Positions 49,421 through 58,647 of a DNA stretch of 64,000 bases are shown here, piece by piece (the stretch's first letter is position 1; the number at the start of each line of letters is the position of its first letter). This DNA comes from Leisingera sp. ANG1 (GTDB lineage Bacteria; Pseudomonadota; Alphaproteobacteria; Rhodobacterales; Rhodobacteraceae): assembly GCF_000203975.2 (NCBI RefSeq), contig NZ_AFCF02000001.1, positions 813,783 through 877,782 on the forward strand, written 5' to 3'. The notes beneath the pieces were generated by a model that was not told the origin of the DNA, made no database searches, and saw nothing but the letters and a program-made list of their open reading frames with translations. The position numbers and the translations under genes were made by a program.

Positions 49421-52400
49421 ATGACCGCTCAAACCAAGCTGCGCTACCGGATCGACGCCGGCACCTATGCCGATCAAACCGCAATGCGCGACCTGCTGGT
49501 GGCCCAGGCCGCCCTCACCGATGCCGACCGCGAAAAAATCTGCGCCAACGCCGCTGCGCTGGTGCGTGATATCCGCGGCCATTCGGCACCGGGCCTGATG
49601 GAAGTCTTCCTGGCCGAATACGGCCTGTCGACCGATGAGGGCGTTGCCCTGATGTGCCTGGCCGAAGCCCTGCTGCGGGTGCCGGATGCGGACACAATAG
49701 ACGCGCTGATCGAGGACAAGATTGCACCGTCTGACTGGGGCAAGCACCTGGGCAAATCGACCTCCTCGCTGGTCAACGCCTCTACCTGGGCGCTGATGCT
49801 GACAGGCAAGGTGCTGGACGAGGAACGCAGCCCGATCGGCGCCCTGCGCGGTGCCATCAAACGCCTGGGCGAGCCGGTGATCCGCACTGCCGTCAGCCGC
49901 GCAATGAAGGAAATGGGCCGCCAGTTCGTATTGGGCGAAACCATTGAAAGCGCGATGAACCGCGCCGCGGGGATGGAGGCCAAGGGCTACACCTATTCCT
50001 ACGACATGCTGGGCGAGGCCGCTCGCACCGAGGCCGACGCGTCGCGCTATCACCTGGCCTATTCCAAAGCGATTTCTGCCATTGCGGCTGCCTGCAACAG
50101 CGACGATATCCGCAGGAACCCCGGCATCTCGGTGAAGCTGTCGGCGCTGCACCCGCGCTATGAGCTGGCGCATGAGCACAGCGTGATGGAAGCGCTGGTG
50201 CCGCGCCTGAAGGCGCTGGCGCTGCTGGCGAAGGCGGCCAAGATGGGCCTGAATGTCGATGCCGAAGAAGCAGACCGCCTGTCGCTGTCGCTGGAAGTGA
50301 TCGAGGCCGTGGTCTCTGACCCGGCGCTGGCCGGCTGGGACGGCTTTGGCGTGGTGGTGCAGGCCTATGGCCCGCGCACCGGGCTGGCGATTGATGCGCT
50401 GCATGAAATGGCCGAGAAATACGACCGCCGCTTCATGGTGCGGCTGGTCAAGGGCGCCTATTGGGACACCGAGATCAAGCGTGCCCAGGTCGAGGGTGTG
50501 GATGGCTTCCCGGTCTTCACCTCCAAGCCGCTGACCGATGTTTCCTACATCTCCAACGCCCGCAAGCTCTTGGGCATGACGGACCGGATCTATCCGCAGT
50601 TCGCCACCCACAACGCCCATACCGTCGCTGCCATCCTGCATATGGCCGAAGGGGTCGGCAATGAGCGCTATGAATTCCAGCGCCTTCATGGCATGGGCGA
50701 GACGCTGCACCAGATGGTGCTGGAGCAGAACAAGACCAACTGTCGGATCTACGCCCCCGTCGGCGCCCACCGCGACCTCTTGGCCTATCTGGTGCGCCGC
50801 CTGCTGGAAAACGGCGCCAACTCCTCCTTCGTGAACCAGATCGTGGACGACAACGTGCCGCCGGAGGTGGTGGCCGCGGACCCGTTTGAGGCCATCGCAG
50901 ATGTGACCCGCAAGATCCCGACCGGACCGGAGCTGTACGCGCCGGAACGCCCGAACTCCAAAGGGTTCGATCTGGGCCACGCCCCGACGCTGGTAAAGAT
51001 CGAAGAGGCCCGCGCGCCCTGGCGCAGCCACCAGTGGGAAGCCGCGCCGCTGCTGGCAGGCGATGCCCAGCCGGAGGCCGCCAAGGATGTGACCAGCCCA
51101 ACCGACCACAGCGTGGTTGGCACCGTCAGCCAGTGCAGCCAGGACGATATCGAACTGGCGCTGGCGCTGGCCGATCCCTGGGACGCCCCAGCTGCGGAGC
51201 GTGCCGCGATCCTGAACAAGGCCGCCGACCTTTATGAGGAAAACTTCGGCGAGCTGTTCGCAATCCTTGCCCGCGAGGCCGGCAAGACCATCCCCGATGC
51301 GGTTGCCGAACTGCGCGAGGCGGTGGACTTCCTGCGCTACTATGCGGCGCGCAATTCCGATGCGCCGCCTGCCGGCATCTTCTCCTGCATCTCGCCGTGG
51401 AACTTCCCGCTGGCGATCTTCACCGGCCAGGTCTCGGCCGCGCTGTCCGCTGGCAACGCCGTGCTGGCCAAACCCGCCGACCAGACGCCGCTGATTGCCC
51501 ACCGCGCCGTGCAGCTGATGCATGAGGCCGGCGTGCCGCGCAGCGCCCTGCAGCTGGTGCCGGGCCGCGGCAGCGTGGTTGGTGCGGCCATCACCTCCGA
51601 CCCGCGCGTGAACGGCGTTGCCTTCACCGGCTCCACCGCCACCGCCCTGCGCATCCGCAAGGCGATGGCTGACAACCTGCAGCCGGGCGCACCGCTGATT
51701 GCGGAAACCGGCGGCCTGAACGCGATGATCGTCGACTCCACCGCACTGCCGGAACAGGCGGTACAGGCGGTGATCGAAAGCGCTTTCCAATCGGCCGGCC
51801 AGCGCTGTTCGGCGCTGCGCTGCCTGTATCTGCAGGACGACATTGCCGACAACGTGTTGAAAATGCTGAAGGGCGCGATGGACTGCCTGCAGCTGGATGA
51901 TCCCTGGAACCTGTCCACCGACAGCGGCCCGGTGATCGACGAAACCGCCCGCGCAGGCATCCTGGCGCATGTCGGCAAAGCCCGCGCCGAGGGCCGCGTG
52001 CTGAAGGAAATGCGCGCGCCGCAGGCCGGCACCTTTGTTGCGCCGACCATGATCGAGGTTTCCGGCATCAGTGATCTGAAGGAAGAGATCTTTGGCCCGG
52101 TCCTGCATGTGGCGCGGTTCAAATCGCAGCAGCTGGACCAGGTGATTTCCGACATCAACGCCACCGGCTATGGCCTCACCTTCGGGCTCCACACCCGGAT
52201 CGACGACCGGGTGCAGCATGTCTGCGACCGGGTGCATGCCGGCAACATCTATGTGAACCGCAACCAGATCGGCGCCATCGTCGGCAGCCAGCCGTTCGGC
52301 GGCGAGGGGTTGTCCGGAACCGGCCCCAAGGCGGGCGGCCCGCTCTACCTCAGCCGCTTCTGCGCACCGGACCGCCAGTCCAGCGCAAACAGCTGGGACA

Positions 52401-52834
52401 GCAACATCACCGATCTGAAGGCGCCAAGCGGCGTGCCCTCGCAGCCGGTCACAACCTCCCTGCCCGGCCCGACCGGTGAATCGAACCGCCTGACAGTCTC
52501 TGCCCGCCCGCCGCTCTTGTGCATGGGTCCGGGGGCGGAGGCCGCGGCGGCCCAGGCCAAAGAAGTGATCAGCCTCGGCGGCACCGCGATTGAGGCGCAC
52601 GGGCTGCTGGATATGCGCCAGCTGGAAAGCATCGAGGGCATCGCCGGGGTGCTGTGGTGGGGCGACGAAGCTACAGGCCGCGAAATCGAACAGAGCCTGG
52701 CCAAGCGAGAAGGCGCAATTGTGCCGCTGATCCCGGGCAAGCCAGACCGCGCCCGGGTGCTGGCCGAGCGCCACGTCTGCGTCGACACCACCGCCTCCGG
52801 CGGCAACGCGCAGCTCTTGGGCGGCATGGCCTGA
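49421..52834 (+). CDS. putA: Bifunctional proline dehydrogenase / glutamate-semialdehyde dehydrogenase
   Basis: A 1137-aa enzyme that oxidises proline to glutamate in two steps with channelled intermediate. The PRODH barrel (about 150-470) has KLSALHPRY, LVKGAYWDTEIKRAQ and YAPVGAHRDLLAYLVRRLLENGANSSFV. The P5C dehydrogenase part (about 530-990) has SPWNFPLAIFTGQV, FTGSTATALRI and the catalytic Cys in SAGQRCSALR, with EIFGPVLHV. A further C-terminal domain (about 1000-1137) follows. The N-terminal ribbon-helix-helix of E. coli PutA is absent, matching the separate Lrp-type regulator. Confidence 0.97.
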   Translation: MTAQTKLRYRIDAGTYADQTAMRDLLVAQAALTDADREKICANAAALVRDIRGHSAPGLMEVFLAEYGLSTDEGVALMCLAEALLRVPDADTIDALIEDKIAPSDWGKHLGKSTSSLVNASTWALMLTGKVLDEERSPIGALRGAIKRLGEPVIRTAVSRAMKEMGRQFVLGETIESAMNRAAGMEAKGYTYSYDMLGEAARTEADASRYHLAYSKAISAIAAACNSDDIRRNPGISVKLSALHPRYELAHEHSVMEALVPRLKALALLAKAAKMGLNVDAEEADRLSLSLEVIEAVVSDPALAGWDGFGVVVQAYGPRTGLAIDALHEMAEKYDRRFMVRLVKGAYWDTEIKRAQVEGVDGFPVFTSKPLTDVSYISNARKLLGMTDRIYPQFATHNAHTVAAILHMAEGVGNERYEFQRLHGMGETLHQMVLEQNKTNCRIYAPVGAHRDLLAYLVRRLLENGANSSFVNQIVDDNVPPEVVAADPFEAIADVTRKIPTGPELYAPERPNSKGFDLGHAPTLVKIEEARAPWRSHQWEAAPLLAGDAQPEAAKDVTSPTDHSVVGTVSQCSQDDIELALALADPWDAPAAERAAILNKAADLYEENFGELFAILAREAGKTIPDAVAELREAVDFLRYYAARNSDAPPAGIFSCISPWNFPLAIFTGQVSAALSAGNAVLAKPADQTPLIAHRAVQLMHEAGVPRSALQLVPGRGSVVGAAITSDPRVNGVAFTGSTATALRIRKAMADNLQPGAPLIAETGGLNAMIVDSTALPEQAVQAVIESAFQSAGQRCSALRCLYLQDDIADNVLKMLKGAMDCLQLDDPWNLSTDSGPVIDETARAGILAHVGKARAEGRVLKEMRAPQAGTFVAPTMIEVSGISDLKEEIFGPVLHVARFKSQQLDQVISDINATGYGLTFGLHTRIDDRVQHVCDRVHAGNIYVNRNQIGAIVGSQPFGGEGLSGTGPKAGGPLYLSRFCAPDRQSSANSWDSNITDLKAPSGVPSQPVTTSLPGPTGESNRLTVSARPPLLCMGPGAEAAAAQAKEVISLGGTAIEAHGLLDMRQLESIEGIAGVLWWGDEATGREIEQSLAKREGAIVPLIPGKPDRARVLAERHVCVDTTASGGNAQLLGGMA

Positions 52835-52887
52835 GCTTTCCGCGCTAAGCACTTGACGCTGGGCCGTTTCCGGCCCAGCGTTCCCCC

Positions 52888-53658
52888 ATGTTTCCGATCC
52901 GCGACCACAACCCGTCCGGCCGCAGGCCCTATGTCGTCTACGCGCTGATTGCCGCAAATATCCTGGCCTATTTCTACTACACCGCCAGCTACGCCTCGCC
53001 CCGGGCGCTTGCCTATTTCTATGACGCCTATGCCGTTGTCCCGGCCGAGATCAACCGCGGCTACGGGTACGGGACTCTGTTCACCTCCCTGTTCATCCAC
53101 GGCGGGCTGATGCATCTGGGCGGCAACATGCTGTTCCTGTGGATCTTCGGCGACAACCTGGAAGAGGAGATGGGCCACCTGCCCTTTCTGCTGTTCTATC
53201 TCCTCAGCGGGTTTGGCGCAGGGCTGATCCATGTGATGTCCGCACCTGGGTCTATGGTGCCCACAATCGGGGCCTCCGGCGCCATTGCAGGCGTGATGGG
53301 CGGCTACCTGCTGATGTACCCCAAGGCGCGCGTCGATATCCTGCTGGTGCTGATCATCTATTTCCGCATCTTCACCATCCCCGCCTTTGTTATGCTCGGC
53401 GTCTGGCTGGCGATGCAGTTCTTCGGCGGCCTCGGTTCTGACCCCGACCAGGGCGGCGTCGCCTACTGGGCCCATGCCGGCGGCTTTGCGGTCGGTCTGA
53501 TCCTGTGCCTGCCCCTGTGGCTGCGCCGCGGCGGCCCGGCGTTCTGGGACCGGACGCATGGCACCCCTCCGCATCCGGAGAATGAGTATGAATACTCCGC
53601 CAGCCGCATTCCCAAGCTGCCGCGGAAAAAGAGGAATCCGAGGCCGTGGGGAAAATGA
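52888..53658 (+). CDS. Rhomboid family intramembrane serine protease
   Basis: A 256-aa membrane protein with about six helices. The catalytic serine is Ser130 in TIGASGAIAGVMGG and the His is His196 in YWAHAGGFAVG; the HLGGNMLFLWIFGDNLE helix with its conserved Asn is also in place. It cleaves transmembrane substrates, which are unknown here. A polar tail (about 220-256) follows the last helix. It lies 53 bases after putA. Confidence 0.93.
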   Translation: MFPIRDHNPSGRRPYVVYALIAANILAYFYYTASYASPRALAYFYDAYAVVPAEINRGYGYGTLFTSLFIHGGLMHLGGNMLFLWIFGDNLEEEMGHLPFLLFYLLSGFGAGLIHVMSAPGSMVPTIGASGAIAGVMGGYLLMYPKARVDILLVLIIYFRIFTIPAFVMLGVWLAMQFFGGLGSDPDQGGVAYWAHAGGFAVGLILCLPLWLRRGGPAFWDRTHGTPPHPENEYEYSASRIPKLPRKKRNPRPWGK

Positions 53659-53701
53659 GAGCCTCACCTTCACCAAAACTTTAGAAATCAGGTATTCGAT
53701 C

Positions 53702-54109
53702 TTGCTCAAGTCACTATTTTTGTTAACTTTTTTACTCCATCCCACACTGTCTTTTGCAGCCAACTGGCATTCTTACGGCACCTGCAGTTACCTTATAGAT
53801 CAGGACGGGGACGAAGCCTTTCAACTCGTAAGCCAATCAGCTTGCCGACAGGACTTCTACGGAGGGACAGGGTATTGGCTCAGCGTATTCGAGTGGGAAA
53901 ACGGCAACATAGTCAAAGTGGTTTTTAACATCGAAGAGTCCGGCGAACAAAACTGGCAACTAAACGGCCGAACTGTCCTTATCCCAAACGTTGAGTTCAA
54001 TCAGAACGAAAGCCAAGCGAGTTTTGGAACCTGTCATGTTACCAAAGCGCCGAAGGGTTTCGAAGCAACATGCTTCAAACGGCTTGGTGAGCAAACCCAA
54101 GGACACTGA
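53702..54109 (+). CDS. Low-GC secreted orphan protein
   Basis: I do not recognise this protein. It reads as about 135 aa with a signal peptide (LKSLFLLTFLLHPTLSFA) followed by NWHSYGTCSYLIDQDGDEAFQLVSQSACRQDFYGG and several Cys residues (at least four), suggesting a small exported disulfide-bonded protein. A hand count of 53701-54060 gives about 48% GC against roughly 64% around it. No ATG opens the signal peptide; a TTG at 53702 is the best start, weakly supported. Codon use unlike neighbours suggests acquisition from elsewhere. Confidence 0.6.
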   Translation: MLKSLFLLTFLLHPTLSFAANWHSYGTCSYLIDQDGDEAFQLVSQSACRQDFYGGTGYWLSVFEWENGNIVKVVFNIEESGEQNWQLNGRTVLIPNVEFNQNESQASFGTCHVTKAPKGFEATCFKRLGEQTQGH

Positions 54110-54129
54110 TACTCAGGAGAATGCCGCCA

Positions 54130-54507
54130 ATGCCCCACCTGAAAGCCACCTGCCACTGCGGCGCCGTAAAAATCGAGGCGGAGTTTCCCGAAGGCCTCGC
54201 CTCTGCCGCGCGCTGCGACTGTTCCTTTTGCCTGCGGCGCGGAGCGGCTGCCGTCACCGCACTGACCGCCAGCCTCAAGGTGCTGAAAGGGGCTGAAAAC
54301 CTCAGCCTCTACACCTGGGGCACCCATACGGCGAAGCACTATTTCTGCAAGACCTGCGGCATCTACACCCACCACCAGCGCCGGTCCGATCCGAAGGAGT
54401 GCGGTGTCAACCTGGGCTGCATCGAGGGTTCCAATCCGCGGACGCATCCGGAGACCTATGGCGAGATCCCCTGGAATGACGGGGTGAACCATCCATCAGA
54501 TCAATAA
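54130..54507 (+). CDS. GFA / CENP-V family protein (second of two)
   Basis: A 125-aa zinc protein with CHCGAV (near residue 8), CDCSFCLRRG (near 29) and FCKTCGIYTHHQ (near 72), the GFA layout. The substrate is unknown; glutathione-dependent formaldehyde chemistry is the founding activity. The ATG at 54130 has AGGAG about 9 bases upstream, whereas the earlier ATG at 54121 is too close to it. Confidence 0.88.
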   Translation: MPHLKATCHCGAVKIEAEFPEGLASAARCDCSFCLRRGAAAVTALTASLKVLKGAENLSLYTWGTHTAKHYFCKTCGIYTHHQRRSDPKECGVNLGCIEGSNPRTHPETYGEIPWNDGVNHPSDQ

Positions 54508-54565
54508 CTCTTACGCCTGGCCGGTAGGCCGGGCACTGCCCTCAAAAAATATCTTCTGCAATAAA

Positions 54566-54589
54566 AAACGCGGCACAGCGGCCGCGTTT
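54566..54589. terminator. Bidirectional terminator
   Basis: AAACGCGGC pairs with GCCGCGTTT around ACAGCG between the converging GFA and inositol-monophosphatase genes; A-rich and T-rich flanks serve both directions. Confidence 0.85.
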
Positions 54590-54614
54590 CAAAATCTCAT
54601 TTTCTCAAGCCGGT

Positions 54615-55400
54615 TCAGCCTCGGATCACCTTAGCGAAGTTCTCGAAGATCGGTTCGTTCGAGCAGACCACTGAGCCGCTGTCGATGATGCCCGCTTCCG
54701 GGTCGATCGCCTCGGCCAGGCCGCCGGCCTCTTTCACGATGATGATGCCTGCCGCCAGGTCCCACGGGTTCAGGCGGCGTTCCCAGAAGCCCTCGTAGCG
54801 GCCTGCGGCCACATAGGCCATGTCCAGCGCGGCAGAGCCCCAGCGGCGCACGCCGGCGCAGGCAGGCATCAGGCGGGCGAGGTCCTGCAGCGTCAGCGGC
54901 AGGTCGGCGCGGCCGCCGAACGGCACGCCGGTGGCAAAGATCGATTCAATCATCCGGTGGCGGCCCGACACGCGGATGCGGGTGTCGTTCATCCAGGCGC
55001 CTGCGCCCTTCTCGGCAAAGAACATCTCATCCTTGGCAGCGTCATAGACCACGCCGGCGACGATCTTGCCCTTGTGCTCCAGCGCGATGGAAATCGCCCA
55101 GTGCGGCAGCCCGTGCAGGAAGTTGGTGGTGCCGTCCAGCGGATCGACAATCCAACGGCGGGTGGGGTCTTCACCCTCGATCTCGCCGCCCTCTTCAGCA
55201 ATCCAGCCATAGGTCGGGCGGGCGTTGCGCAGCTCTTCCTTGATGATCTTCTCGGCGGCGATATCGGCTTTGGAGACGAAGTCGCCCGCGCCTTTCATCG
55301 ACACCTGCAGGTTTTCCACCTCGCGGAAGTCCTTTACCAGGGAGCGGCCAGCCTTGCGGGCGGCCTTGATCATCACATTGAGGTTTGCGCTGCCAATCAT
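54615..55400 (-). CDS. suhB: Inositol monophosphatase family protein
   Basis: A 261-aa metal-dependent phosphatase. The metal-binding WIVDPLDGTTNFLHGLP and WDLAAGIIIVKEAGG motifs, and the AEEGGEIEG Glu pair, are intact. Length is normal. The family acts on inositol monophosphates and, as SuhB in E. coli, on rRNA maturation; which applies here is not visible. The start is the ATG at 55400, opposite the MDR oxidoreductase with a 192-base gap. Confidence 0.93.
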   Translation of the reverse strand: MIGSANLNVMIKAARKAGRSLVKDFREVENLQVSMKGAGDFVSKADIAAEKIIKEELRNARPTYGWIAEEGGEIEGEDPTRRWIVDPLDGTTNFLHGLPHWAISIALEHKGKIVAGVVYDAAKDEMFFAEKGAGAWMNDTRIRVSGRHRMIESIFATGVPFGGRADLPLTLQDLARLMPACAGVRRWGSAALDMAYVAAGRYEGFWERRLNPWDLAAGIIIVKEAGGLAEAIDPEAGIIDSGSVVCSNEPIFENFAKVIRG

Positions 55401-55592
55401 GTCTGCAGAATCCTGTCACGTCGGGGAGATGCCGGGTCAATGCGTGCCTATACGCGCCCTGCCCCAGAATGCCAAGGGGTTATGCCGCAAACTGCACATC
55501 CCGCCTGACGCCGCGGCGCCGCGCGCGCCAGCGGTTGAAATCCGCCGCTGGCGCGCCCAGAGTTTGGGGCAAACAGAACAAGGAGTGCCCCC

Positions 55593-56612
55593 ATGCCCGA
55601 CCAGATGCAGCGTATCGTGCTGGCCAGCCGCCCCGAAGGCCAGGCCAGCGAGGAAAACTTCCGCCTCGAGACTGCAGACCTTCCCCAGCCCAGCGAAGGA
55701 GAAGTGATTGTAAAGGTTCACTATATGTCGCTGGACCCCTATATGCGGGGGCGCATGAATGCAGGCAAATCCTATGCCCCGCCGGTGGAAATCGGCGAGA
55801 CCATGACCGCGGGCGGTGTCGGTGAGGTGATCGCCTCGGGCAGCCCGGACTACCAGCCCGGCGACTTTGCCTTGGGCATGTTCGGCTGGGCCAGCCACGC
55901 CTGCGCCAAGGCCTCCGAATTGCGCAAGCTTGACCCGGATATGGCACCGCTCACCACTGCGCTTGGCGTTCTGGGCATGCCGGGGTTTACCGCATGGCAT
56001 GGCTTGGACGCCTATGGCCGCCCGCAGGCCGGCGAGACCCTGGTGGTCGCCGCGGCCACCGGCCCGGTCGGGTCCATGGTGGGGCAGCTGGCCAAGCAGA
56101 AGGGCCTGCGCGTCGTCGGCATCGCGGGCGGCGCGGACAAGTGCAAGCTGGCGGTGGAGACCTTCGGCTTTGACGCCTGCCTCGACCACCGCGCCTATGA
56201 CAGTGGCGAAGCGCTGAGTGAGGCGCTGGCCGCGGCATGTCCGAAAGGCATCGACATCTACTACGAAAACGTCGGCGGCAAGGTGCTGGAGGCGGTGCTG
56301 CCCCTGATGAACAATTTCGGCCGCATCCCTGTCTGCGGCATGATTGCCTGGTACAACAGCGCCGAAACAGATCTGACGGCCCCGGCCATCTGGCGCGCGG
56401 TGCTGACAAAGTTCCTGTCGGTCAACGGCTTCATCATCTTCAACCACTACGACCGCTATAGCGACTTCCTGCAGGAGGTCGCACCCAAGATCGCCAGCGG
56501 GGACATGAACTTCCTGGAAGACATCGCCGAGGGGCTTGAAAACGCCCCCAAGACCTTCCTGGCGATGATGCACGGCGGCAATACCGGCAAGCAGATCGTC
56601 AAACTGGTCTGA
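55593..56612 (+). CDS. MDR family NADP-dependent oxidoreductase
   Basis: A 339-aa zinc-independent medium-chain dehydrogenase/reductase. The N-terminal domain opens with QRIVLASRPEGQASEENFRLE and includes DPYMRGRMN; the NADP Rossmann domain has VVAAATGPVGSMVGQLAKQKGLRVVGIAGGADKC, then DIYYENVGGKVLEAVLPLM. This pattern fits alkenal/one reductases and CurA-like enzymes that reduce activated double bonds. It stands alone between divergent suhB and convergent metR. Confidence 0.92.
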   Translation: MPDQMQRIVLASRPEGQASEENFRLETADLPQPSEGEVIVKVHYMSLDPYMRGRMNAGKSYAPPVEIGETMTAGGVGEVIASGSPDYQPGDFALGMFGWASHACAKASELRKLDPDMAPLTTALGVLGMPGFTAWHGLDAYGRPQAGETLVVAAATGPVGSMVGQLAKQKGLRVVGIAGGADKCKLAVETFGFDACLDHRAYDSGEALSEALAAACPKGIDIYYENVGGKVLEAVLPLMNNFGRIPVCGMIAWYNSAETDLTAPAIWRAVLTKFLSVNGFIIFNHYDRYSDFLQEVAPKIASGDMNFLEDIAEGLENAPKTFLAMMHGGNTGKQIVKLV

Positions 56613-56708
56613 ACCAGGCGCCGGCCTATGCCGGTGCACGCACCCCCGCGGAGCGGGAACCGGCGCCGGGACCGCGCAGGCCGCTCCGCACCTCTCCCGG
56701 AGCAGGAT

Positions 56709-57614
56709 TTATTGATGCTGCAGCTTGCGCGCCTCGACCTTGGCCAGGCGGATCAATTCCTGCATGAAAGGTTTCTCGCGGTCCTCCGTGCGGATTGCCG
56801 CATAGAGGCTGCGGGTGATGCCGGATTTGGTCAGCGGCCGGGTCACATAGTCTGAGGAATATTTTACCTCCCGCACCACCCAGTCCGGCAGTACTGAGAC
56901 CCCGCGGTTAGAGGCAACCAGAAGAAGGATCACCGCCGTCAGTTCCACCTGCCGGATCGAGGCAGGTTCCACCCCGGCAGGAATCAGCAGCTGGCTGAAC
57001 ACATCCAGCCGGACCTTGTCCACCGGGTAGGTGATCAGGTTCTGGCCGATGAAATCCTCTGCTTCCACATAGGGTTTTTCTGCCAGGGGATGCTGTGCCG
57101 AAGCAACGAAGACGGCGTTGTAGTCAAACAGCTCGATGAAATCGACGCCGTTGATGTCTTCCGGATCAGAGGAGACCACCAGATCCACCTCTTCTTTCAG
57201 CAGCGCGGGCAGAGCGTCAAAGGCGAGGCCCGGACGGATGTCCACGTCCACATCACCCCAGTTTTTGCGGAATCCTTCCAACACAGGGAACAGCCACTCA
57301 AAGCAGGCATGGCATTCGATGGCGATATGCATGCGGCCCGTATTACCGTCCCGCAGTGACGAAAATTCTGCTTGTGCCGCCTCGACTTGCGGCAAGACCT
57401 GCTCTGCCAGCCGCAAGAGCCGCAAGCCGGCGGGCGACAGCTTCATCGGCTTGGAGCGGCGGATAAACAGCTCAACACCTGCTTGGTCCTCCAACCCCTT
57501 CACCTGATGGCTCAGTGCGCTTTGGGTGATGTTCAGCTGCTCTGCAGCGCGGGCCAGACCGCCGGCCTCATGGATAGCCTTGATGGTGCGGAGGTGGCGG
57601 AATTCGATGTGCAT
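56709..57614 (-). CDS. metR: LysR family regulator of methionine synthesis
   Basis: A 301-aa LysR protein. Residues 1-65 hold the winged helix (MHIEFRHLRTIKAIHEAGGLARAAEQLNITQSALSHQVKGLEDQAGVELFIRRSKPMKLSPAG). The co-inducer domain follows (about 90-300), with ECHACFEWLFPVLEGFRKNWGDVDVDI typical of MetR, whose co-inducer is homocysteine. It is divergent from metF across 100 bases that contain a MetR-type dyad. Confidence 0.92.
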   Translation of the reverse strand: MHIEFRHLRTIKAIHEAGGLARAAEQLNITQSALSHQVKGLEDQAGVELFIRRSKPMKLSPAGLRLLRLAEQVLPQVEAAQAEFSSLRDGNTGRMHIAIECHACFEWLFPVLEGFRKNWGDVDVDIRPGLAFDALPALLKEEVDLVVSSDPEDINGVDFIELFDYNAVFVASAQHPLAEKPYVEAEDFIGQNLITYPVDKVRLDVFSQLLIPAGVEPASIRQVELTAVILLLVASNRGVSVLPDWVVREVKYSSDYVTRPLTKSGITRSLYAAIRTEDREKPFMQELIRLAKVEARKLQHQ

Positions 57615-57648
57615 TCTATCAGATCGCTCATGTTAATCTTGAGTATTA

Positions 57649-57661
57649 TGAAATTGTCTCA
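57649..57661. promoter_or_regulatory. MetR-type binding site
   Basis: Read leftwards, TGAG-ACAAT-TTCA matches the MetR consensus TGAA-N5-TTCA with one change. It lies between divergent metR and metF, 35 bases from the metR start. Confidence 0.6.
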
Positions 57662-57714
57662 CAATGCTGCGCATGCAACAAGAGCTGACATCAACCTAGC
57701 GAGAGACCCCGAGC

Positions 57715-58584
57715 ATGACGACGCCCAAGATTTCCTTTGAATTCTTCCCGCCGCAAAACCTCGAAGCCTCCTTCCGGCTTTGGGACACCGTGCAGGTCCT
57801 CGCTCCGATGGATCCGCGCTTTGTATCGGTGACCTATGGTGCCGGCGGCACCACCCGCACCCTGACCCGCGACGCGGTGTCGACACTGCACAAATCCTCC
57901 GGCCTGAACGTGGCGGCGCATCTGACCTGCGTGAATGCCTCCAAGGCGGAGACGCTGGAGATCGCCGATCAGTTCGCAGAGGCCGGCGTAACCGAGATTG
58001 TTGCCCTGCGCGGCGACCCGCCCAAGGGCGAAGGCAAGTTCATCCCGCACCCGGACGGGTTTGCGAATTCGGTTGAGCTGATCAAGGGCCTGAAGACACG
58101 CGGCAATTTCAACATCAAGGTCGGCGCCTATCCGGACCGCCACCCGGACGCAGCCGATCAGGCAGCGGATGTGGAATGGCTGAAGCGCAAGCTGGATGCC
58201 GGCGCGGATGAGGCGCTGACCCAGTTCTTCTTCGAGGCCGAGACCTTCTTCCGCTTCCGCGATGCCTGCGAAAAAGCCGGGATCGACGGCAGCAAACTGA
58301 CTCCGGGCATCTTGCCGATCGAGAACTGGAAAGGCGCCCGAAACTTTGCCAAGCGCTGCGGCACCATCATCCCTGATTGGGTCGAAAATGCCTTTGAAAA
58401 AGCCCTGCGCGACGACCGCGAGGAACTGCTGGCAACTGCGCTGTGCACCGAGCTCTGCTCAGACCTCTTGGAGGGCGGCGTGGACAAGCTGCACTTCTAC
58501 ACGCTGAACCGGCCGGAGCTGACCCGCGACGTTTGCTTCGCCTTGGGTGTCACCCCCAAAGTGTCACTGCAGAACGTCGCGTAA
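57715..58584 (+). CDS. metF: Methylenetetrahydrofolate reductase
   Basis: A 289-aa flavin enzyme that makes 5-methyltetrahydrofolate for methionine synthesis. FEFFPPQN (catalytic Glu), VSVTYGAGGTTRTLT, HLTCVNAS, VALRGDPPKGEG and ADEALTQFFFE are the usual barrel motifs. Length is normal. GCGAGAG lies before the ATG. With glyA it completes the one-carbon route to the methyl donor, and metR upstream is its regulator. Confidence 0.96.
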   Translation: MTTPKISFEFFPPQNLEASFRLWDTVQVLAPMDPRFVSVTYGAGGTTRTLTRDAVSTLHKSSGLNVAAHLTCVNASKAETLEIADQFAEAGVTEIVALRGDPPKGEGKFIPHPDGFANSVELIKGLKTRGNFNIKVGAYPDRHPDAADQAADVEWLKRKLDAGADEALTQFFFEAETFFRFRDACEKAGIDGSKLTPGILPIENWKGARNFAKRCGTIIPDWVENAFEKALRDDREELLATALCTELCSDLLEGGVDKLHFYTLNRPELTRDVCFALGVTPKVSLQNVA

Positions 58585-58647
58585 GCGTTGCACAAGATGG
58601 CGCGCGGTTTCTAATGGCCGGGACTTCCCGCCAAGGATCCGCGCGCC

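Noticed and set aside
49382-52957. Very long open frame (1191 codons) on the minus strand opposite putA
   Set aside because: It mirrors the high-GC putA codons, is His/Arg/Gln-rich without any motif and has no ribosome site; putA on the plus strand has complete catalytic motifs.
57615-57714. SAM riboswitch upstream of metF
   Set aside because: The gap is only 100 bases and no SAM-II or SAM-I core sequence was seen; a MetR site explains it better.
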